64,000 nt of DNA, taken from Haloplanus aerogenes (GTDB taxonomy: Archaea; Halobacteriota; Halobacteria; Halobacteriales; Haloferacaceae). This document shows positions 56,913-64,000 of this stretch, piece by piece. The DNA lies in the NCBI RefSeq assembly GCF_003856835.1, contig NZ_CP034145.1, positions 3,286,001 through 3,350,000 on the forward strand, in the 5' to 3' direction. A model generated the notes under the pieces. It ran no database searches and was not told the DNA's origin. It worked only from the letters and a program-made list of their open reading frames with translations. A program made the position numbers and the translations under genes. Every line of letters begins with the position of its first letter. Position 1 is the stretch's first letter.

Positions 56913-57607
56913 GTGAACGAACCCTGGAGTCGCTGGATCTCGGACATCGAGCCGACGCGGACGTAGTGGGTCTCGCCCGAGTCACCGGTGGGGTTGATGC
57001 GGAGCCAGTAGGTCTGGTCGGTATCGAGGTCGAACACCACGGCACCCGTCTTCGAACGGCCGGCGAGGACCGTCGTGGTGCCGATTGGCTCGACGTCGAT
57101 CCGGTCGTCGTCACCGATTTTCGGCGTCGCGTCGTCGTCGATGTAACGGATCTGTTCCTCGTTCCAGGCGAGGAAGTTGTTGTTCGGGAACGAGACGGCG
57201 TTGTCCCGCGGATTCGAGAGTTCGAGGACGACGATCAGGAACGTGCCGTCGGCGGCGTCGTTGTTCGCCGAACTCCCGATTTCGTCGGCTGCGTAGAAAT
57301 CGATGATCCGGTAGCCGATGGCCTCGTTACCCGACCCGATCGTGAACGACTCGTCGAGGTCGTGGGTCGGCCCGTCCGGTCCCGGCGTGGGCGTCGCGGT
57401 GGCCGTCTCGGTGGCCGTCGGCTCCGCCGTCTCCGTTTCGGTGGCCGTCGGCTCCGCGGTGGCCGTCGCGGTCGCCGTCGCGGTTTCGGTGGCCGTCGGC
57501 GCCGCCGTCCCCGTCGGCGTCGCCTCCTCGCCCCCACCGCCGCTACAACCGGCGATCATCCCCGCGAGAACTGTTCCACACGCTGTTAAAACCCGTCGAC
57601 GTTCCAT
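56909..57607 (-). CDS. Secreted lipoprotein with DUF4352-like domain
   Basis: A 232-residue protein. MERRRVLTACGTVLAGMIAGCSGGGGEE is a twin-Arg-containing signal with lipobox AGC, so it is probably Tat-exported and lipid-anchored at Cys21, typical for haloarchaea. Residues 30-75 are a Thr/Ala/Glu repeat linker (TATATATATAEPTATE-like). From 80 to the end a beta-sandwich follows with SFTIGSGNEAIGYRIIDFYAADEIGSSANND... FLIVVLELSNPRDNAVSF and TKTGAVVFDLDTD-like closing strands, matching DUF4352-type domains (telokin-like). It might bind ligands or sense stress outside the cell. No sure function. Confidence 0.85.
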   Translation of the reverse strand: MERRRVLTACGTVLAGMIAGCSGGGGEEATPTGTAAPTATETATATATATAEPTATETETAEPTATETATATPTPGPDGPTHDLDESFTIGSGNEAIGYRIIDFYAADEIGSSANNDAADGTFLIVVLELSNPRDNAVSFPNNNFLAWNEEQIRYIDDDATPKIGDDDRIDVEPIGTTTVLAGRSKTGAVVFDLDTDQTYWLRINPTGDSGETHYVRVGSMSEIQRLQGSFT

Positions 57608-57742
57608 AGCCCTGTTACGGGTGAGTAAAGATAAAGAAGTTGTCGTCTGATGGGTGTCCGGTGCCGAGAGGTAACCGGTTCCGGTTCAACCCGAGACGAG
57701 ACACCGAAGGGGTGTTATCCCTTCGGGCCATATCCGGTCCCA

Positions 57743-59020
57743 ATGGGAGTCCAGGAATCGTATCCAATCGACGTGGAGGCCATCCGGGCCGATTTCCCGA
57801 TCCTCGACCGGAAGGTCGGGGGTGACGTGGAGAGGCCCGGAGAGGGCCCCGGCGACGACACGCCGCTGTACTATCTGGACAACGCCGCGACGAGTCACAC
57901 GCCGGACCAGGTGGTCGACACGATCAGCGAGTACTACCGCGGATACAACGCCAACGTCCACCGTGGCATCCACCAGTTGAGTCAGGAAGCGTCGGTCGCG
58001 TACGAGAACGCCCACGACACGGTCGCCGACTTCATCGGTGCCAGCGGTCGCGAGGAAGTGGTGTTCACCAAGAACACGACCGAGAGCGAGAACCTCGTCG
58101 CCTACGCGTGGGGGCTGAACGAACTCGGCCCCGGCGACAACGTGGTCATGACCGAGATGGAACACCACGCGTCGCTGGTGACGTGGCAACAGATCGCGAA
58201 AAAGACCGGCGCCGAGGTGCGCTACATTCGCGTGGACGACGACGGGTATCTGGACAGGGACCACGCCGCCGATCTGATCGACGACTCGACGCAGATGGTG
58301 TCGGTGGTCCACGTCTCCAACACGCTGGGGACCGTGAATCCGGTGGCCGACCTCGCGGATCTGGCTCACGATCACGGCGCCTACATCTTCGTCGACGGCG
58401 CGCAGTCGGCGCCCACCCAACCCGTCGACGTGACGGCCATCGACGCCGACTTCTTCGCGTTCTCGGGGCACAAGATGTGCGGCCCGACCGGTATCGGCGC
58501 GCTCTACGGCAAGGAACACGTACTGGAAGAGATGGAGCCGTACCTCTACGGCGGCGACATGATCCGCCGGGTCACCTACGAGGACTCGACGTGGGAGGAC
58601 CTCCCCTGGAAGTTCGAGGCGGGCACCCCCTCCATCGCACAGGGCATCGCCTTCGCCGCCGCCGTCGACTATCTGGAGGACATCGGCATGGCAAACGTCC
58701 AGGCGCACGAGGAACTGCTCGCGGAGTACGCCTACGACCAGTTGTCGGCGTTCGACGACGTGACCATCTACGGGCCGCCGGGCGACGACCGGGGCGGCCT
58801 CGTCGCGTTCAACGTAGAGGGCGTCCACGCCCACGACCTCTCCAGTATCGTCAACGATCACGGCGTGGCCATCCGCGCCGGCGACCACTGCACGCAGCCG
58901 CTCCACGACAAACTTGGCGTCGCCGCCTCCGCGCGCGCCTCCTTCTACATCTACAACACCCGCGACGAGATCGACGCGCTGATCGAGGCCGTCGACGACG
59001 CTCGCGAGTTGTTCGCGTAG
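57743..59020 (+). CDS. sufS: Cysteine desulfurase SufS
   Basis: A 425-residue PLP enzyme that takes sulfur from cysteine for Fe-S cluster assembly. I start at ATG 57743 (MGVQESYPIDVEAIRADFPILDRKVG); upstream in frame the sequence loses coding character. YYLDNAATSHTPDQVVDTISEYYRGYNANVHRGIHQLSQEAS is the class V aminotransferase beginning. EHHASLVTW, VDGAQSAPTQPVDV and FFAFSGHKMCGPTGIGALYG give the PLP lysine near 244. The catalytic persulfide Cys lies in RAGDHCTQPLHDKLG near 383. The length is slightly above usual, with an inserted acidic loop near 30-45. No other suf gene is adjacent here. Confidence 0.95.
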   Translation: MGVQESYPIDVEAIRADFPILDRKVGGDVERPGEGPGDDTPLYYLDNAATSHTPDQVVDTISEYYRGYNANVHRGIHQLSQEASVAYENAHDTVADFIGASGREEVVFTKNTTESENLVAYAWGLNELGPGDNVVMTEMEHHASLVTWQQIAKKTGAEVRYIRVDDDGYLDRDHAADLIDDSTQMVSVVHVSNTLGTVNPVADLADLAHDHGAYIFVDGAQSAPTQPVDVTAIDADFFAFSGHKMCGPTGIGALYGKEHVLEEMEPYLYGGDMIRRVTYEDSTWEDLPWKFEAGTPSIAQGIAFAAAVDYLEDIGMANVQAHEELLAEYAYDQLSAFDDVTIYGPPGDDRGGLVAFNVEGVHAHDLSSIVNDHGVAIRAGDHCTQPLHDKLGVAASARASFYIYNTRDEIDALIEAVDDARELFA

Positions 59021-59152
59021 ACACACGCAGTACAGCGTTTTTCGCCGCTCGCACGCCGACAGCAGCGGCTCACGGATCGGACCGAAGAAATACGGGATCG
59101 TTCGAACGCCGAGTCGACTCGCAGGCGTGGGGTGAGCAGGCGCGCGCCGATC

Positions 59153-60838
59153 TTACATCGCGCCGCCCATGCCACCCATGCCGCCCATGCCACCCATGCC
59201 GCCGCCCATGCCGCCGGCACCGGGGCCGCCCTCGTCGCCGCCGTCGTCGCTGCCGCCGCCCTTGAGGTCGCCGGCAGCGATGACGTCGTCGATGCGGAGG
59301 ATCATGACGGCCGCCTCGGTGGCGCTCTCGATGGCCTGCGTCTTCACGCGGAGGGGCTCGACGACGCCTTCCTCCTGCATGTCGACCACGTCGCCCGTGT
59401 AGGCGTCGAGGCCGTCGGAGAGGTTGCCTTCACTGTGGCTGGCACGGAGTTCGACCAGCGAGTCGATGGGGTCGAGACCGGCGTTCTCGGCGAGGGTGCG
59501 CGGGATGACGTCCACGGCCTCGGCGAACGCCTCGACGGCGAGGGCCTCGCGGCCGTCCACGTCGTCGGCGTAGTCGCGCAGGCCGAGGGCGAGTTCCGTC
59601 TCGGGGGCACCGCCGCCGGGCAGGACCTTGCCGTCCTCCAGCGTGGTGCGAACGACGCCGAGCGAGTCGTCGACCGCGCGCTCGACCTCGTCGACGACGT
59701 GTTCGGTGCCGCCGCGGAGGACGAGCGTCACGGACTTGGCCTCGGCCACGTCCTCGACGAAGATGCGCTCGTCGCCGCCGATGTCCTTCTGGGCGACGGA
59801 GCCGGCGAAGCCGAGGTCGTCCTCGGTCAGGTCGTCGACGGAGCCGACGACCGTGCCGCCGGTCGAGCGGGCGAGTCGCGAGAGGTCGCTGTCCTTCACG
59901 CGTCGGACGGCGAGGATGCCCTCCTGCGCGAGGTAGTGCTGGGCCATGTCGTCGATGCCGCTACCCACGAAGACGGCGTCGGCGCCGACTTCCTTCAGGT
60001 GGTCGACCATCTCGCGCAGCTGTTTCTCCTCCTGATCGAGGAACTGCTGGAGCTGGTCGGGGTCGGTGACGTTGACCTCGGCGTCGATCTCGGTCTCCTT
60101 GATTTCGAGGGAGCCGTCGATCAGCGCGATGTTCGCGTCCTCGACCGCGTAGGGCATGCTGTCGCTGACGCGTTCCTTGTCGACGATGACGCCCTCGATG
60201 AGTTCGGAGTTGTCGATGGCGCCGCCGACGACCTTCTCGATGGAGACGTTGTCGGTGTCGACACCGTCGTCGTCGCGCACGGCGAGCACGGCGTCGACGA
60301 GCAGGTCCGCGAGCTGATCTTTGGCGCTCTCGGCACCCTTACCCGTCATCGCCGTCGCGGCGATTTTGACGAGCGTCTCGCGGTCGTCCGCCGAGACGTC
60401 GATGGCGTTCTCTTCGAGGATCTCCTTGGCCTTCTCCGCGGCCCGGCGGTACCCCTGGGCCAGCGTCGTCGGGTGGATGTCCTGGTCGATGAGGTCCTCG
60501 GCCTCGTCGAGGAGTTCACCCGCGATGACGACCGCCGTCGTGGTGCCGTCGCCGACCTCGTCCTCCTGGGTCTCGGACACCTCGACGATCATGTTGGCCG
60601 CCGGGTGGTCGATGTCCATCTCCTTCAGGATCGTGACGCCGTCGTTCGTGACGACGACGCTCCCGCCGGAGTCGACCAGCATCTTGTCCATGCCCTTCGG
60701 ACCGAGTGTGGTCCGTACGGCCTCAGCCACGGCCTTGCCGGCCGTGATGTTCATCGTCTGGGCGTCCTTGCCCTGGGTTCGCTGGGAATCCTCGCCGAGA
60801 ATGATCATCGGCTGTCCCTGCTGCATTCGCTGAGACAT
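59153..60838 (-). CDS. ths: Thermosome (group II chaperonin) subunit
   Basis: A 561-residue chaperonin subunit. The equatorial domain has [41 protein letters not shown] (about residues 44-84) and [17 protein letters not shown] near 95 with the ATPase Asp. The apical domain runs to about 370. The returning equatorial part has [20 protein letters not shown] near 410 and [18 protein letters not shown]. The C-terminus is a Gly-Gly-Met repeat that faces the folding chamber. A strong TATA-like box (60861-60873) lies directly before it. Prefoldin alpha, its feeder, is encoded 9 kb away. Confidence 0.96.
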   Translation of the reverse strand: MSQRMQQGQPMIILGEDSQRTQGKDAQTMNITAGKAVAEAVRTTLGPKGMDKMLVDSGGSVVVTNDGVTILKEMDIDHPAANMIVEVSETQEDEVGDGTTTAVVIAGELLDEAEDLIDQDIHPTTLAQGYRRAAEKAKEILEENAIDVSADDRETLVKIAATAMTGKGAESAKDQLADLLVDAVLAVRDDDGVDTDNVSIEKVVGGAIDNSELIEGVIVDKERVSDSMPYAVEDANIALIDGSLEIKETEIDAEVNVTDPDQLQQFLDQEEKQLREMVDHLKEVGADAVFVGSGIDDMAQHYLAQEGILAVRRVKDSDLSRLARSTGGTVVGSVDDLTEDDLGFAGSVAQKDIGGDERIFVEDVAEAKSVTLVLRGGTEHVVDEVERAVDDSLGVVRTTLEDGKVLPGGGAPETELALGLRDYADDVDGREALAVEAFAEAVDVIPRTLAENAGLDPIDSLVELRASHSEGNLSDGLDAYTGDVVDMQEEGVVEPLRVKTQAIESATEAAVMILRIDDVIAAGDLKGGGSDDGGDEGGPGAGGMGGGMGGMGGMGGMGGAM

Positions 60839-60860
60839 AATCGGTCGTTGATTGATTGTG

Positions 60861-60873
60861 ATTCTATAAAAAA
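60861..60873 (-). promoter_or_regulatory. TATA element of the thermosome gene
   Basis: Read leftward the sequence is ttttttatagaat, about 23-30 bases before the ATG at 60838. It is one of the strongest A+T blocks in the window and fits a leaderless transcript. The bases before it (cgaaacacaact) could serve as the TFB recognition element. Confidence 0.65.
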
Positions 60874-60987
60874 GTTGTGTTTCGGTGTGTGCGACACCCT
60901 GACGCGGTACCGGGATTAGGGCAATCGACGGCGGGCGTGCTGGTAGGGGGATATCGTTCGTGACTCGGTAGCACGGGGCGGAGAGAA

Positions 60988-61542
60988 TCAGTTACCGCGG
61001 GAGTTCGACGGCTGGAGGTCCGCGCCGCGCGTGAGTTCGTTGTGCTTGCGTTCGAGGAAGCCGTACACCGCGCCGTGGGGGGCGCCGTCGAGCAACATCT
61101 CGGCGGCCCGGCGGACGGCCTGTACCTCCTCCGGCTGGCCGATGATGCCCAGCGTGGTGCCGTAGATGACCACCTCGGCGCCCGTGAGTTCTTCCATCAG
61201 CTCTCGGGTCCGGCCGTCCTCGCCGATGAGGCGGCCCTTCTGCCGCTGGAGGTCGTTTTTGTTCCTCGTGGCGTCGTCGATATCGATCAGATCGAACATC
61301 CGCATGTCGTCGTCGAGCAGGGAGAGCGCCGCGTCGGGGCGGAAGCCGCGGCCGATGGCACGGACGATGTCCGGCGCCACCATCCCGGTGACGGGGTCAC
61401 CGACGGAGTCGATGGCGACGCTGCCGCTCTCGGAGTCGATGTCGAGGCGGACCTCGGCACGTCGCTCGATCTCCCGCATGGTCTCGCCACCTTCGCCGAT
61501 GAGGACGCCGAGACGGTCCTGCGGAACCTTCACGTGCTGCAT
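60988..61542 (-). CDS. Two-KH-domain protein (Pno1/Dim2-like ribosome assembly factor)
   Basis: A 184-residue RNA-binding protein. The first KH module is [42 protein letters not shown] with the GEGG loop near 17. The second has [52 protein letters not shown] with GEDG near 105. The C-terminus is a short basic tail ([13 protein letters not shown]) typical for archaeal Pno1/Dim2, which binds the 3' end of 16S rRNA with RIO1. It follows rio1 by 46 bases in the same direction, the usual archaeal pairing. Confidence 0.92.
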   Translation of the reverse strand: MQHVKVPQDRLGVLIGEGGETMREIERRAEVRLDIDSESGSVAIDSVGDPVTGMVAPDIVRAIGRGFRPDAALSLLDDDMRMFDLIDIDDATRNKNDLQRQKGRLIGEDGRTRELMEELTGAEVVIYGTTLGIIGQPEEVQAVRRAAEMLLDGAPHGAVYGFLERKHNELTRGADLQPSNSRGN

Positions 61543-61588
61543 ACCCGGCGATACCGGTCGGAGCGATTTAAGGGTTCGCGATGCGGGA

Positions 61589-62452
61589 TTACGGCTCCGC
61601 CTCGACTGCGGTCACGAACTCCCGCAGTTCGTCGGCGTCCACGTCGATTCCCTGTCGAGTGAAAAACGAAGCCACGTTCCGGCAGTCCCGCACCAGGAAA
61701 TCCTCGGCGTTCGGGTGGTGGACCGTCACCGCCTGCCCCAGATCGATCACCACCAGTTCGCCGTCGTGGATGATCAGGTTGTACTCCGAGAGGTCGCCGT
61801 GGACGAGGCCGGCACCGTAGAGGCGGCGCATGTACTCCCGCACCACCTCGAACGCCGTCTCGGGGTTCTCGACGTTCACCTCGGCCAGTCGTCGGGCGCG
61901 GTCCTCGACCAGCCCCACCAGTTCCATCACGAGGACGTTCCGCTCGACCGCGAGGGGTTCCGGCACCCGGACACCCGCCTTCTTCGCCCGGCGCAGATTG
62001 GCGAACTCCTTTTTCGTCCACGCGAGGACGACCTTCTTCTTGTCCGAGCCGATGCCCTCGAAGCGGGGGTCGCCTTCGAGATACTCCCGCATCTGCTGGA
62101 AGTTCGAGGCGTTGATGCGGTAGATCTTCACCGCCACGTCCCGATCCTCCGCGCCGAGCGCCTCGTAGACGTTCGCCTCCTTCCCCGTCGAGATGGGGCC
62201 GCCGAAGGCCTCGATGTACCCGTCCTGTACCAGTTTGTAGATGGCGGCGAAGGTGGCGTCGTCGAACACCGACTGCTCGACTTTGAACTGGTCGGCGTCT
62301 TTCAGGCGCTTGCGGAACTCGGTGAACTCGCGATCCCGCTTTCTGGCGATGCGGTCGGCCTCGGTGTCGGAGACGTCGATTTCCTCCCACTCGTCACCGA
62401 AGTCCTCGCCCTCACCTTCCTCGGGATCGAGCAGGCCGTACTCCTCTGTCAT
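61589..62452 (-). CDS. rio1: RIO1 serine protein kinase
   Basis: A 287-residue atypical kinase/ATPase that helps finish the small ribosomal subunit. Family parts: an acidic N-terminus (1-55), then GGPISTGKEANVYEALG near 84 (nucleotide loop), DVAVKIYRI with the ATP-binding Lys, ERNVLVMELVG as hinge, LVHGDLSEYNLII near 219 with the catalytic Asp, and VVIDLGQAVTVHHPNAEDFLVRDCRNVASFF with the metal-binding Asp. All key residues are present. In many archaea rio1 sits between aIF1A and the KH protein; here a HicBA pair lies between aIF1A and rio1. Confidence 0.95.
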   Translation of the reverse strand: MTEEYGLLDPEEGEGEDFGDEWEEIDVSDTEADRIARKRDREFTEFRKRLKDADQFKVEQSVFDDATFAAIYKLVQDGYIEAFGGPISTGKEANVYEALGAEDRDVAVKIYRINASNFQQMREYLEGDPRFEGIGSDKKKVVLAWTKKEFANLRRAKKAGVRVPEPLAVERNVLVMELVGLVEDRARRLAEVNVENPETAFEVVREYMRRLYGAGLVHGDLSEYNLIIHDGELVVIDLGQAVTVHHPNAEDFLVRDCRNVASFFTRQGIDVDADELREFVTAVEAEP

Positions 62453-62502
62453 CTACTCGCGTGTACGCGGGCGAGGGGGAAAAGGATGGGTATCGGTAGC
62501 TG

Positions 62503-62754
62503 TCACGCGTTCGCGTCGATCCAGTCACAGAACGCCTCGAAGTCCTGTGCGCCGGCGCTATCCGCGATATCCCGAAGCGTGCCCGTCCGGAGTTCGTCGT
62601 GGAGCGGGACCGTCACCCAGCGACGGTCGTTTTCGTTCGTCGGATGTTCGTAGTGCAGTTGGGCGTGGTCTCCGGCAGTTCGTCGCCACTCGAATCCACC
62701 GACGTTCACGAGCACTTTCACCACTTCCCGCCCAGAAAACGTTCGGCGCACCAT
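62503..62754 (-). CDS. hicA: HicA-family mRNA interferase toxin
   Basis: An 83-residue protein. MVRRTFSGREVVKVLVNVGGFEWRRTAGDHAQLHYEHP has the HicA core: the helix SGREVVKVLVNVGGF, then a beta strand and the catalytic His in AGDHAQLHY. VTVPLHDELRTGTLRDIADSAG completes the dsRBD-like fold. It should cut mRNA when free. The gene starts 9 bases after the antitoxin stop, in the order HicB then HicA, which is reversed relative to most bacterial hicAB operons but common in archaea. It ends 50 bases before rio1. Confidence 0.88.
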   Translation of the reverse strand: MVRRTFSGREVVKVLVNVGGFEWRRTAGDHAQLHYEHPTNENDRRWVTVPLHDELRTGTLRDIADSAGAQDFEAFCDWIDANA

Positions 62755-62763
62755 CCCGACGGG

Positions 62764-63027
62764 CTACTTCAGAACGTCCGGCGGTTCCTCGTCTCCCGTG
62801 GTGTTGTCGGCTGGGTCGATCCCTGCTTCACGGAGTTCCTCGTCCGTCGGCTCGCACCCGATTTCGCCCTCGTGGAGCGCGACTGCCTCGTCGAGATTCG
62901 ACAGGGCAGCCGCGCGGGACGACCCTTGACTGGTGACGCCGGTGGCCACGTCCTTGGCGATCCACCAGCCGTCCTCGCGCCAGAGACGGATTTCGTCGTC
63001 GCGGGCATCGGGCGTCGAACTCGCCAT
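62764..63027 (-). CDS. hicB: HicB-family antitoxin
   Basis: An 87-residue partner of HicA. EIRLWREDGWWIAKDVATGVTSQGSSRAAALSNLDEAVALHEGEIG (about residues 12-57) is the HicB partial RNase H-like fold. The acidic C-terminus (PTDEELREAGIDPADNTTGDEEP) replaces the DNA-binding RHH/HTH domain of bacterial HicB, so it may not repress its own promoter. A TATA-like cttatacgg lies near 63050-63058 on the minus strand, about 25-30 bases before ATG 63027, giving the pair its own promoter. Confidence 0.88.
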   Translation of the reverse strand: MASSTPDARDDEIRLWREDGWWIAKDVATGVTSQGSSRAAALSNLDEAVALHEGEIGCEPTDEELREAGIDPADNTTGDEEPPDVLK

Positions 63028-63116
63028 GCGTATCTGTTGTTTGATTTGCCGTATAAGCGTTCGGTCGGGGGGGGAGGAATCAACTCCGCCGCCACGCTAC
63101 GGCCGAAAACAAATCG

Positions 63117-63407
63117 CTACTCGATGTGGCCTTCGCGCCGCAACTGGTCCGCCTCCGACTTCTCGTAGCGCCACGAGATGTCGGCCTTCTCGTCCTGCCA
63201 GTCCCACGGTTCGACGAGCACCACGTCGTCCTCGCGAATCCAGATGCGTTTCTGCATCCGGCCGGGAATGCGGGCGGTGCGCTCCGTGCCGTCCGCACAG
63301 CGCACCTTCACCCGGTTCGCACCGAGCATGTCCGTTACGACGGCGAACACCTCGTCGTCGTCGGGCATTCGAAGGTCCTTGCGCCCGCCGTTCTCGTTCT
63401 CGCTCAT
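63117..63407 (-). CDS. eif1a: Translation initiation factor aIF1A
   Basis: A 96-residue OB-fold protein. [83 protein letters not shown] is the aIF1A signature over its whole length. It binds in the A-site of the small subunit to help start selection. A TATA-like cttttaaaac near 63429-63438 on the minus strand lies about 25 bases before the ATG at 63407. tyrS upstream ends 68 bases before. Confidence 0.96.
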   Translation of the reverse strand: MSENENGGRKDLRMPDDDEVFAVVTDMLGANRVKVRCADGTERTARIPGRMQKRIWIREDDVVLVEPWDWQDEKADISWRYEKSEADQLRREGHIE

Positions 63408-63475
63408 GTGTGTAGATTCGGGGGCGCGAGTTTTAAAAGCGCCGACGTGGCCTCGACACCCCTGCTGCCGGCCGA

Positions 63476-64000
63476 TCAGGCGTCAGAACGAAGCTTCGCC
63501 CGTCCGGGCGCGATCAGGTCGTCGAGATACGTCGCCAGCGCGCTCTTCGCGTCCGCCGGATGCAACTCGCCCGACTCCAGGTCGGCGGCCAGCGACTCGT
63601 ACTCCGCGTACTCCAGATTGCCACCGTACTGGTCGGGGCGTTCGACGACGACCGTCTCGTACCGGGGGAAGACGTGGTACTCGAAAATCTGGAGGACCGG
63701 GTTCTCCCGCTCGTTCCCCGCGTCGTCCGGGTCGGGGTCGCGCGTCGGCGGACAGTACGCGGCGTTGACCTTCTCCTCGATGTCCGCGGCCGAGTCTTCC
63801 ATCGAGATGGAGATGCCTTCGCTGGTGGACATCTTGCCGACCCCCGTCTCGAGGTCGGCGATCAGCGGCGTGTGCAGACAGGTCGGCGCCTCCTCACCGA
63901 TCTTCGGCAAGGTGTCGCGGGCGAGCATATGGACCTTCCGCTGTTCCATACCGCCGACCGCGAGGTCGACGTCGAGGTAGACGATGTCGAGCGCCTGCAT
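63476..64000 (-). CDS. tyrS: Tyrosyl-tRNA synthetase (C-terminal part; start outside the window)
   Basis: About 174 C-terminal residues are visible; the gene continues past 64000. [25 protein letters not shown] is the tyrosine/class I core region with the GGMEQRKVH block. The KMSKS loop reads [13 protein letters not shown], the usual archaeal variant. The anticodon-binding part has [38 protein letters not shown] and ends in [16 protein letters not shown]. It charges tRNA-Tyr. Length of the visible part and the end agree with archaeal TyrRS; the HIGH motif lies outside. Confidence 0.95.
   Translation of the reverse strand: MQALDIVYLDVDLAVGGMEQRKVHMLARDTLPKIGEEAPTCLHTPLIADLETGVGKMSTSEGISISMEDSAADIEEKVNAAYCPPTRDPDPDDAGNERENPVLQIFEYHVFPRYETVVVERPDQYGGNLEYAEYESLAADLESGELHPADAKSALATYLDDLIAPGRAKLRSDA

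Overview
The window is chromosomal DNA of a haloarchaeon (class Halobacteria). The proteins are very acidic and the codons G+C-rich. Many genes look leaderless, with a TATA-like element 25-30 bases before the start codon. The gene set is archaeal: thermosome, aIF6, aIF1A, L39e, L31e, L10e, LX, prefoldin alpha, FtsY, RIO1, type II GAPDH, ThiDN, NucS and HalX. I cannot name the genus with confidence.

Layout. 0-6.6 kb: the end of a HerA-like ATPase, two neighbouring isoaspartyl-methyltransferase paralogues behind a zinc-finger protein, and an APC permease/TrkA-N operon facing an Lrp-type regulator. 6.6-12.8 kb: a haem-copper oxidase locus (subunits III, I and II plus an unknown membrane protein), then an M29-like aminopeptidase and a DoxX-type membrane protein. 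12.9-21 kb: central carbon genes (type II GAPDH, phosphoglycerate kinase, PEP carboxylase) with Hsp20, an ATP-grasp ligase, ribosomal protein L10e and a frameshifted acetyltransferase. 21-29.4 kb: NucS, a DICT-domain protein, an MFS transporter, a large FAD/Fe-S dehydrogenase, a class III CoA-transferase and a tartrate/isopropylmalate-type dehydrogenase. 29.4-32.8 kb: a possible cell-surface signalling locus with a HalX response regulator, a secreted low-complexity repeat protein and a membrane-anchored winged-helix protein. 32.8-46.5 kb: ThiDN, MutS, MutL, an FKBP, pterin dehydratase, a PfkB kinase, a Rieske protein and assorted enzymes.

46.5-47.5 kb is the most structurally unusual part. 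An intact tRNA-Phe(GAA) gene is followed, in its own direction, by two identical 266-bp tandem units and a diverged third. Each identical unit carries tRNA-Phe fragments split by the same 58-bp insertion in the T-arm. 47.5-51.8 kb is a translation/secretion cluster (L39e, L31e, aIF6, LX, prefoldin alpha, FtsY, a proteasome-like protein), all leftward. 51.9-55.8 kb holds a peroxiredoxin, a CocE-type hydrolase and a 2',5'-RNA ligase-like protein; two long gene-poor gaps there carry four copies of one operator-like motif. 55.9-64 kb: a TPR protein, DUF424, a lipoprotein, SufS, the thermosome, and a pno1-like/rio1/aIF1A block with a HicA-HicB toxin-antitoxin pair between rio1 and aIF1A, ending inside tyrS.

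No CRISPR array, transposase or integrase gene is visible. The mobile-DNA traces are one 86-bp MITE-like palindrome and the tRNA-Phe repeat array.
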